From the NCBI GenBank assembly GCA_040954595.2, contig CM082578.2, positions 15,314,001 through 15,378,000 on the forward strand: a stretch of 64,000 nucleotides of DNA. Reading direction: 5' to 3'. The position numbers were made by a program, and so were the translations under genes. A model generated the notes under the pieces. The model worked only from the letters and a program-made list of their open reading frames with translations. It searched no databases and had not been told where the DNA came from. Of the stretch, positions 50,187-61,700 are shown one piece after another. This stretch comes from Balanoglossus misakiensis. Taxonomy: Eukaryota; Hemichordata. Position 1 is the first letter of the stretch. Each line of letters opens with the position of its first letter.

Positions 50187-52110
50187 TATCGTTTGGCGAC
50201 ACGACAAGATTGAAATAAAATTCACCAATGTACATGTTGCTCATCATGTTGATCAGAGACCTGCACCCAGAAATCCAATGTCAGAGAAATTAGCTACTTA
50301 TGCGTATATCCAAGGTGTTTTCGTATTCAGCTGTGTTGCTGAAGTTTCCAAGGCGTTCACTCTGAAAGTGACAATGACCATTCTTTCCACCTTTGAAACT
50401 AGTCTAGTAATCCTCAAACAATTACCACAGTTGTCTGAGAGCAGTTCATGAATCTATTGTGTCCAAGGGATTGCCAAGTGTAATTATGTACTAGTTAAAG
50501 CCTAACACTCATGCTTGAGTGACGCTATGGATTTAAGACATTGTCATTACCAATACTAGTAATCCAAGCAAAACATCAAAGTTAGTAGCTCATATTATAA
50601 ACCACAGCAGGACTGATAAATAGAGTGTAAATGATAAATCTTGCTAGTTTTATAAATCTTATGTAACAAGACAAATGTTTTTATTGTTTTCGAAAAATGG
50701 ATCAGGGTTTCCTTCATGGGGAGGGCCAAAAAGACAGTAGTGTTGTAAAATAACTTTTGTAAGTCAAGATCTCACAAGGATATGGCCAACTTGTGTACAT
50801 GTGTGTGTAAATACAGATCAGAGTATATATTTTGACAGCATACTGGACCAATCCAAGACTTTTTTGCTTTAAATATGAATCCTGATGAAATTATTTTTCT
50901 AATAGATGCGATAAAATTCAAAACATGTCTATTGAAAAGAATATATCGATGTACTTTACCATTTTAAAATTTTTACAATGAAATTTTTGAGAAGATTTGT
51001 AATAACAAAATTAATATTTGTAATCAATTTCAGCAATAACAGACATGTATAATTTTCATGAAGTGGTGAATAATGAAAGAAATGCTATTAGAAAGTATAA
51101 ATATTCCTGTGTAATTTTCAATAAACTGAGAAAGTGTTGTTTTTTTAATCAAAGGGCAGTCATGGCAAATGTGCACCTTTAATATTGTTTGTATACAAGA
51201 CAGTAGGTCTTCATTTTAACAGATCACTCCGTTTGCTTAGTGCTATTCCTATTATGGATGGTAGACTGAGTTAACACTAGCCACCTTTTCTATTGATCAG
51301 TGCAAAAGGCTTTTATCAGATCTGACACTGGTGTGTGGATGTCTCCATGCTGACAGAGCAACAGTTTACAAAACTGCGGCAGGTTTTTGTATTGCTGTGT
51401 TCTTGTCAGGCATTGTTGATAATTGCAGGTATTTTCCAGGGTGCAGTTCATGAAAACAATCATGAAAAAATTCATGAACTGAATGAAGTTCAATTTTGTG
51501 CCGAACATTGTATAGGCTTTTTAGTAAATTCTCAATAACCAAGTCAGTAAATAAAAGCTTTAACGGTATGACATTCTAAAATAACATTTTGGATTTAGAT
51601 TTCAATAAAGCAAAATATTGTTCAAAATGTAACTCAGAATTATTTACTGTAGTTTGAATCTTTATACATGAGAATGTATTGTGCCTTAAAGAGTAAATTG
51701 ACATTCTGTAAATTCTTAGGTAAAGAGTTTGCATATATATATAATTTGGGGGAATTCCACTGTCTTCATGGGTTTCATTAAAAAAAACAGTTGTGTAATA
51801 TCGGAACAAATCAGTCTCGCTGTCTTTTGGTACTGTTCAAGAGAAGGTCGAAAAGGACAAGGGAAACACCTAGCTATTGCCATGGAAACAAACATTGCAT
51901 TGTTCTTTAGTTGAGAAGTCTTCTAGGGTGATTTGTCTTTGACAAAAGAAAACGGGTGAAGTCTTGAACATCTGTGTCTAGTCAACCATAAAAAACGCTG
52001 CTTTGTGACTGACATAATGAAGATTCCTGCACAGACATGGCTACTGAAGTCTTTTTTTTTAGTGACAATGCGGTCTTCTGTGCACTGGGGTGTGACCTGA
52101 ATACCTGCTC

Positions 52111-52164
52111 AGGACAGATGTCACATGACCTGTCTGTAGGACAGATGTCACATGACCTGTCTGT
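52111..52164. repeat. Exact tandem duplication of a 27-bp unit
   Basis: Two identical consecutive 27-nt units begin AGGACAGATGTCACATGACC. Each contains TCACATGA and is partly self-complementary (ACAGA/TCTGT ends). Confidence 0.9.
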
Positions 52165-55100
52165 CCCGCACAGGACTGCCTGGTTACCATGGAATGTAGC
52201 TCATACAATAAAACAATTTGCAAGTCTAGGTATTGTGTCCTATTTACGACCAAGTCAGCCAAGTAAAGTCGAAGTCTCATTCACCTTTAAGAGGATGAAT
52301 TCCATTCACAATGAAAATGACTGTTGTTAATTACCAGACTTGAATTAGGCGAGTCAAGTGATGCTGATTAATGGCCACTGTTTGTTAGACTTAACATGTG
52401 TTTTTTAATTTAATCAATGTTCATGAAGTGTAAAACAGTTGACAATTTGAACTAAAAGTAGAATTTTAATTAAAACTCAAGTAGGAAAAAGACTGCTCAA
52501 TTACAATATAGAATCAAGTTCACTTTTTTTACTTCAACAAAAGTGAAGATTATTTGGGTGTTTTTTTTTCAAATTACTCAGAAACTGACACTTCTGATGT
52601 GAATATTTCTCACTGGGCAGATGATAATAATCCATGGAAATGACAATCTGATGTATGAAAATATCGCAATTGAAGATACTTATGTTATATTTTGATATTT
52701 ATTTGACTTGTTTGCAGACTTTTTGTTTTGTTTTCTCCCAAGATCTGGTTTGGTGAATTTACTTTAATACTGCCAAACATGATTTATACTTGGTAGTACA
52801 TGGTGTCTTTTTATATGCTCTACTGTTTTGAATATTAAAGATTCTTGTGCAAGATTTTCTCTCGCAGAAATTAAACAATTTGGTTAATTTTACATGTTTA
52901 TGCAAATCAACAGTTTGTGGATACTGAAACAGAACTCAACCTTTATTTTTTGTCATGTATTAAGTGATGTTTTCATATTTCTGTTTAGAAAATTCATGGC
53001 ATTGAACTTTGTATTATTTACACAAATGACAAAACGCTTGGTTGCTTCTATCCCATCACATTTGGTGGGACGCAGGTTTTACAAGCAGCAATACTCTAAT
53101 AGTTGATTCGTTTTCCCATTGCATCACCTTTGAATGGAATTTAGCATTTACTCAAAGAGCTAATAAACATTAATAGATACCAGTACTTCAGTTGTGTGTG
53201 TGTTTGATTTGGGCTTGCTTGTGATGGTGAAGCAAGGCTGTCAAAGGACAGACTCATTTGAACACCAAAGTTCAATCATTTTACACCAAAGCACCTCGAA
53301 GGGGGACCAATCAAGTCATGCTTTTTCTCTGAAGTCTAAATTTACATCGACAATATGACAAGACATAAAATTCCCCTATTCAGACCCACGCCTATTATGT
53401 TAACAAAGATGTAAGCTATTCACACTTACAAATAAAGAAAAGCTACTTTGATAGAAAGAATCCATAGAGTCTCTATGCTGTGTAACATCGACAATGGAAT
53501 TCATCTTGAACACTTTAGTGTGAATTCGTATACAAAGAGTTAATTATTCCACCAACTCTAACTAGTAATGTTCTCTTCCAATATCATTGAGTCGCTGTGG
53601 CTTTGAATCCAATAGCTTTTTGGTCAGCATTGTTTGGGACATAATAGTCTTCCTCCTACTGTGGGTGCATCTACTGGCGAGGCTGATTCCCAGCCTTCAT
53701 GGATCGATCACTGCTCCTTACTTTTGTTGGCGTACATGTATATTGTGTATAACCATTGTTGCGTGGATGTTTGTAAAGCGTATAAATTCTATGGGAAAAT
53801 GTCTGAGGCATTTAGTTGCTATGGTCAAATACTGAGCAGAACTTGTATCCCGGGATGCAACTAATTTTTGCTGCAACAATTGGTTAAGTGTTTAACACTC
53901 ACTTGTCGTCAATTAAGTCATTATTACATTTTTGTTGGAATTCCAAGTAAAACTCGATGTTTTCTCACTGGACACCAGTGTCTCTATCTATGCCTTGATA
54001 GAATCCATTATGGTAGTGACCTAGCTTACAAATGTAATTGTTGAATCACGGTCAATCCACACAGACCATGGTTGAATAAACTCTGCAACTACTTCAACAC
54101 GCCCACAGAATTCAAACTGTGACTGTGAGGCCATGCGTAGTTTTCGTATTCATGTCATGGAATGCTTAGAGGTGTTAGTACCAAACCCTGCTTATTTTTA
54201 ATTTAAAAAAAAAATTGATTGCTACAACACAAGAATGAACGAACTACATGGTCCACTAGTTTTAGGCCTTTATGCACGATGCGACATCGGGCAAAGCTGA
54301 AATCCCGACAAAAAGGTTCTCTTCGTGAACGAACACGTTTTAGTCTTACGTAAAGGCCTAATGCATTATTAGTTGACGGAGAGCTACCAAGAAAATGGTG
54401 TATTTTGTCACAATATACGCTTATAAATGTAATATAATAAACTTATAAAGATATTTCATAACTTCCAGACACAGGAACATCGAAACTCCAGCCGTCAGAA
54501 CTGAAAAAACGTGGATCTAAATTAGGGCCTATTATAGAACACAGAACAGAAGTTTATCACGGAGCCCACAAAATAAAATAAAAACTTGTATTTGGCACAG
54601 TGCAAACCCCAGAAAATGACAGTGTTAGACCCATCTATTAACCCAAAACGTCTACTCGTATGCCTACTAGTTTTTTTTCGCTCCCGGCCTGTTTATAAAG
54701 GCCTAGGCGGTGCGCGTGTTTGCTTATTCTTGTTATTAGGACAAAACGACAAGCCGCTGCATACTGCGATCTACAAACAAAGTAGGCCTACTGTTTTTAA
54801 ATCATCAAAAAGCTGTTTCCTAAACTTCAACACCTGGTAGGCCTATAGGCCGTATCAACTTCACTTTAAAGGTTAGCGTATCCAAAACCGTTCAAACTGC
54901 TTGATCAAGCATGTACAGCGTGACATTGAAAATGAACTTGAAAATGCGTGACTCTAGAACTATTCGCAGGAAACAGTTCTGCGACTTTTTTTCGTCTCTA
55001 CGAGACATCGATCTTAATGGTTTTCATGCAATCGATGTTTTAGGCCTATTATGGGACATCCATTATAAGAGTTCAGTAACCAATATGTGTGAGTCGTTTT

Positions 55101-55578
55101 CAGACAATAGCTCAGGCGTCGCTGTTGTAGTTACCGTCACCGTTGCTGCGTAAATATGTACCGGTAATTGATCGCAGAGGACCGGATAAGTTTGCTCGGT
55201 TTTAGGACAAATAACAAAGTTTGCTTTAGTCAATGAATTCTAAAGTCCAACCATGCCACTCCTTCTACAGGGGATATCACAGACTGTAGCTTGATGAAAA
55301 TATCGTTAATATTAAAGTGACAAAGATTGCGAAATTATTTGTTCTTTAAGTCCGGCGTCCGAAAGCCCGATATTATTCAATGTACACAAAGCAACAATAT
55401 CGATTATGACCCGACCCTCAACAGAGAAACGTCACACTAATCAAGTGTGGCAGGTCAAGCCCCCCATAACCCTCAAACCGCCAATAAAACAGCATTGTCG
55501 TGAATAATAAACCAATCAATAAACACGGATCATGTCACATGACTATGGCGCCGAGAATGAACGCATGCGTCTGCTATC

Positions 55579-55592
55579 GTCGCCATGACAAC
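55579..55592 (+). promoter_or_regulatory. X-box (RFX site) upstream of flagellar creatine kinase
   Basis: GTCGCCATGACAAC fits the ciliary X-box consensus GTHNYYATRRNAAC at every position. It lies 128 bp before the start codon, the usual range for RFX-controlled ciliary genes. Confidence 0.75.
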
Positions 55593-55719
55593 TTCAAAGG
55601 CGATTCATCCGATTTTTCTGAGGTGGTGTAGTGCGAAAGTTGCAGTTGACTGACAGTGTTGTCAGAAAACCGGAAATATTTGAAAGATTTTTGTACAGAA
55701 GTGAGGAGAAACCGGCAAA

Positions 55720-58700
55720 ATGGGCTGTGGAGGATCCAAGACCGATGGCGGTAAGATTTGTAATGACTCATTTGCTTTGAAAAATTGTATCTCCACCACG
55801 CTTGTCATGTCAAACGCTGATCATGCATGAAGCGTTGATATGATACAAAGCACTGCATGCATAAAACCACCATTATATGACGTATTGCCTAGTTTTGAAA
55901 CGTTTGTTTACGTGTAACACTCTTGAAATACTATTTTTTTTCATATAAACTGATGTTCATCAAACAAAATAAAGTATATGTTTAAATTATGCATATATTT
56001 GCCGGCGTGTAAATTTGTGCAAGGATGTTTTTGCACGGTGTATGACCTGACCTGCAGACTACACTTCGATCTGTCGGTTGCCATGCATGTCACACGTACA
56101 CTGTTCCGTTTCTGGTTCATGTTTTCTCGAATCTAGGAAATTTGTAATTCACTTTTTTACTTTTGTTCTGTTTTCAGGAATGGGAAAGTAAGTAAACCTT
56201 TAAGGCTTGCAACTTCTGTCGACATATCCCCTTTGAAGCCACAGATGAAACGACCCCCTTCGTACAGCAAACTGCAGTGCAGTGCAACAAAGCTAAGTTT
56301 GTCAGGGGGTCCGTTCTATAAAAACAAAGGCTCCGCCGAATTCCGTTGGATAACCAGCATCTAATCACTGTATCTTTTAGATAATCTAAAGCCTAGCCGT
56401 TCGTTCTTTCGCGAACTGCCGATACTTCTTAAGTTTAGGGGGAGTTTGGCAAAACTACGCCCTGGTTTTAGAACTAGGGACGAACTATTCAGCATGTCTG
56501 TAAAACTGACCATTAAACTGGATCCACACACCACGATCAGAAATGGCGGTCACGTACTTAACTGTTCACATATCAGTTTGCTGATAACATGCAGCAAAGT
56601 TTTATAGACAGGTCACACGATCCTTGATGTTGTAGTAAATGTTGACTGACCAACAGTCAATACTTCTCTCAAAAGCTTAAATCATAATCCCCCTATGAAG
56701 TTGAAATTTAATATTTGACTGGATTAGTTAAATAAGGGGTTCCACGGGGAGGGGGGGGGGGGGGTTGTTCAGTAGTTAAAAATAAAACCATATACATTAA
56801 GATACCCGTATGATACTTGTGTAACTAAACTTGCACTGAATTTAAATCTTTGATGTAAAGTTATTTCCTAGTATTTTTTAACCAGTCTTTGTAGAAATCA
56901 CTGTATAAATGCAAGTGTAAAGCATAGTGTAATTTGAGTTCAAATTTCACTGTCACTCGTGGGAATAAGTGCTTTAAGTGGGTCATGCTGTCATTAAGAG
57001 TAACTGTCCATTGCAGTTTGTCCATGTCAACTAGATATGTTTAATTTCAACACTCATTATTTGATAACTTTGTTGAAAGTGAAGTACATACTGTTGTCTC
57101 ATAGGCTATTAAACTTCATATAGTGTTAATTTTAATAATGGAAGACAATCATTTCATGACATTCCACTTAATTTATTATTTTCATGTACTTAGCCACCTC
57201 TCCCACAATTTCTTTATAAAATATTCTTTTTTAGTTTTAGTTTTTAGAATATATTGTTATTTTATGATTGTACAAGGAAGGATGCTGATACAAGGCTGTA
57301 TCACATGTTCAGCATTATTCAATTTATTGCATGGTTATCGCTGGTCCTACACCTTCCTGCTAGTGTGTGCATTGTAATTTAAAAAAAATAAAGGTTAAAT
57401 TGATAATGAACAAATATGGCTTTCTTTAAAAAAAGAAATATTTAATTTTTTTTATTTTCAAAGTATTGCAATTTTTCTATGATTTAATGAAGATAAATTG
57501 TCTCAGCTAGTTACATATGTAAGAATTTCCTGCTAGTAGCTGCAATTGCATTTTGAGTTGCCTCTGCATTCCTAACCTCTGTTGCTATAGCAACTAACAA
57601 ATTGGCTTTTTTTCCCCTTTTTGCATTCTGTTATACCTCCAGTGCAGACAAAGCCGGGTATGTGAACATTTTGAATTGCATGCTATATTAGAGATAATTT
57701 GTAGTGAACTGTAGGTTTTGATATTTATTAACCATATTTTTATTATTTTATAGTAAAATAAATAACATAGTATTATTAGAGTACAATTGTAAATGTTTAT
57801 GTTTGAAAAGTAGATTTAATGATCTCAAGACAGTAATAAAATGAAATAGATCTGTGACACAAGTCTAATCTATTCTATTTTATAGTCTTGATAGGAATGT
57901 CAAATAGCATAATGTGTGTGTAATAGTCATTTGGCCATAGTTATAGAATTCTGTTTTTGTGCCATCTCAACATCGTTCATTTGGCATGAAACTTCTACAT
58001 TTGTTGGCACAAAGTCCTCTAAAATGAAGTCATGAGCATACAAACAAATATAATTCAATTACTATGACTGTAGTTTTATAAAATTAAATATTTATATACA
58101 GTGTGTATATATCTTTAAAATTATATGTATGTACTGATACTTTCACATGAAGTAACATTTATGTCTGGCAATGGCACAGTATTGTCAACAGGTTGTACCT
58201 GACATTTCCCATGGAGTTGGGCTCATATTGGAAATGTTAATATTCTAAATTCTGACTCAACTTCACTTAGTTCACATATTTTAAAGAAAGCAGCCTGTAA
58301 AAGTGACACTGGAATCTATATTTTACATTTGTCCATAAATCCAAAATTGTCATTTTCATACTTGTCAGGTGGGTGTCTATTGAATTGTTCAAGAAAAGCA
58401 TATGGGTCCTTAAGATTGTGATAAAATCTGCAATAATTTATTTTGGCTGTTTTTGCTATGTCTGGTCATAGGCACTTGATGTTTGGATACATTACTCTCA
58501 GCAACTGCTTAGCTAGCGTTTTAATTCTCTGTAATACTGCTATGTGATGAGAATGTTATAGCTTGGAATATTAGTTTCAAGGTCTCTAGTAATCTTCTTA
58601 TCTTGGCTTGTTTAAATTGACAACTTTATAAATTGTGTATTTTAGGATATTTTTTATTTATAAAACGTTTCCTATAACAAGTCAGTTTACTGTTTAATCA

Positions 58701-61700
58701 ATTTTGATATTTGATATACAAATTTCCCACAAATTTTTTATTAAAATTAATATCACAGCAGATAGCTGTTGGCTGCTTTGCTGCTTGTTTATTGATAAGT
58801 TGGTGGATAAATATGAAAACTAGATGAGGGTCACACAATTACATATGAATTATTTTGCAGACGATACCCATGGGAGAATGACATCAAATTTAAATATAAA
58901 TAAAAGCCATGACAACTGTTAAGTTTGGTCACTGAAGTCAAGAATTCCATATCTAATCTAAAGGAAACAATAACTAAGGATTGATATAGCTGAAACATTC
59001 ACTACATCTTTCCAAACAAAAGACAGTAACAATCCTGTCAGAAAACTTAATGTAATACCATATATATTATTAAAGCCAGCATCTCTGCTGTATTGTTTCC
59101 ATGGTAACAGAATGTCTGTTGACGAATTCATGTCACAGCCTTTGGCTGTAGACTGGCTGATGTCTTTCATGTTTTGAATGAGCTTCTCATCCTTGTGTTC
59201 CTGTGCACGCTTTCATTTTGAAGGAAATACTTTGAGATAACTAGCAATTTTATTTTTTCTGTATTTCTAGTAGTTGTCATTTGCATATGACTGATGCTGT
59301 CCTACGGATGTGATTGTGCAAAATTGTTGACATTACTGCATTTGCAGTACATGCATTAAGTTTTGGATAGCTTGAAATTAATTTCTTTTCATTATTTGTA
59401 AAACCAGCATATCATAGGCTAGGTCACCATTGATTCTATACTTCTTATAACTCTTACTAGCAGCCTTCACATCTAAGTTCAAATTCATCATAATTGGCTC
59501 AATTATTTTACAAAAGTGAATCCATAGCTGTTTACTCCAGCAGTTTACCCTCTGATGTCTGAATAGGTGATAATTTTTCATGGTAGCCTGTGATAACGTC
59601 CATATGTTTATTACAACTGGGAGATATGTGTAAAAGTGTAAAATTTAAAAAACAATGAAATCAGTTGGAACCAATTTAACACCATCATAAACATCATGGG
59701 AAGGTTATTAACCATACCTGTAGAAGTCTTTTTTCCCCAAAGTGATGTATTACAACTGAGGTTTTAAAAAAGCAACTTGGGGCTTGTGCGTGATAGCATA
59801 TTTTCAGTGAACCTTTGTTAAAAACACTTTTCTCCCATCTCTCTCTCTTCACGTTCTGTGTCTCCCTCCCCATAGTATCCCCTTAATGCTTTACTAACAT
59901 TTCTTGCCTGCAGAGTTTTACATGTGCAATAATGAACACAACACACAATCAAACTCATCTGTATTTCTGAAAAACGACTTAAGCCACCCGGCAAATATGA
60001 AATGCTAACTCTATGGTGGAGTTGGTGGATTCTCTACTCTCCAGCTTCCGTTTATTTGCACTTTCTGTCATTTTCTGTCTATCTTCTTAATTACATTAGA
60101 GTTTCATTTGTTCCTTAGTTTGTCCAATTTTCTTTTGGGTCATATTCAGCAAGGATGGTTTTTGAAATATAGGAGAAAACACAGATCCAAAGCTAGGAGC
60201 CTTGAATCTGTCCAAATTCCAGTATACAAGAATCCGTTTGCATATATTTTTGACATTATCATGTTATAAAATCATGAAACATTGTAAAGTCTTCCAAGCT
60301 CTCCTTATAAGTGCTTTTTATTTTTTGCTGGTCGGCTTTTTATATTTTAATTGTCACTTTGACTGAGTCTGTGAACATTTTTCAGATTCTATAAACCTCT
60401 CATGAACGCTTGCTTGCAGGGAGAAGTCTGCAGCCACTAAGACTGAGCCCAAATCTGACTCTAAAGCAGGTGAACCAAAGTCTGGTTCTACTGCTTCACC
60501 TAAAACTCCTTCTAAAGAGGCTGCTGCCCAGCCTCAATCTGTTCCCCAGCAACCACCTTCTAGTAACAATGAAAACACTAGCTCCTCTGATAATGGTGTA
60601 GGGTAGGTGCTTGGATCTTTCCAGCTTTTCTTTTCTTTTCTTTTCATTTCTTTTTCTCTACATCTCATATTGCTTAGTCATTGTAGCTAAATGTACTCTG
60701 CAAGCTGTAGATGAGTCTGTCACTCTTTGCCTCTTAAACTCTTCTTTCTATCTGTTATCGCACACCTACCGGTACAATCATAATTAACAATTGACATATT
60801 CAGTCATGCATGTATGCATGCGTTTCATAAATAATGCCATATACATGTACTGCTTGTCATTTAGTAATTGTCATAGCCTTGTCATAGCCTCTGCATGCCC
60901 TCAAAAGGTCACAAAGTTGCATCTGAAGTTCAGATTTCAACTTGTAATGATGTCAACAAACCACTGCTAAGATTAAAGAAAGGATACTATTCCTGTGCAC
61001 TGGTACCACATCACATAGAATAGCCTGACTATGTTCAGTTTACCTACACGTACATTTTGTAGTTTTGAACAGCAAATGGGTAACTTCTAACACTTCTAAC
61101 AGTATTATGGTAGTTATAATCCTAACCATTATCTTGTTTATAACCACAGGAATATTGATAGTAAAAGCACAAATGCTAATACAGTTGATATAGAAACATT
61201 GGGGTAGGTACATGTAACAAGAAAATACATGTAGCAGAATCCCTAGTTGGTCTTTTGGTGTACTCTTATGTGTAAACCTAGGATTTGCTGCATGAGTAGT
61301 GGTACTTGTAAAGTATATAGGTTAATAGGTATTGTTTTGGGTAGAGATGTTTAGGTGCATGTACATGTACTAGGCTGTATAATATAGTACAATACAATGT
61401 AATAGTTTACAGCAATCTTATCTCTCTACACATACTGGGGTATGTGCTCAATTTTTCCAACGTGAACTGATTCCTTTTTTTCATCCATACTGGAATATAT
61501 CCAGATGACAACTTGTTTACAAGCATGTCATGTGGGCTTGATAAAAGTTATTAACTTTTATCAAGCCCACATCAACATGACATGCCCACATGACATGCAA
61601 ACAGTCTGTTTGTTTTCATCCTCTGTCCGAACGAGAACAAGACTTTGAACATACTAACTAAGGGTTGATATTAAAGCTGGTATAGTTGCTTGTCTTTCCC

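Larger units (their letters stand above)
50187..55719. other. Intergenic between FGD gene and creatine kinase
   Basis: Begins with the FGD 3' UTR (possible AATAAA at 51120-51125). The open continuation at 50187-50451 in another frame is not coding. No other gene is supported. It contains a 27-bp exact tandem duplication at 52111-52164 and, near the end, the X-box at 55579-55592. Confidence 0.5.

Noticed and set aside
50187-50451. Open frame continuing past the FGD stop in another frame
   Set aside because: The phase of the upstream donor (48330) forces the frame ending at 50186, which matches the expected PH2 C-terminus ([11 protein letters not shown]).
51875-51888. ATTGCCATGGAAAC, X-box-like
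   Set aside because: It misses the first consensus base and lies almost 4 kb from the creatine kinase start.
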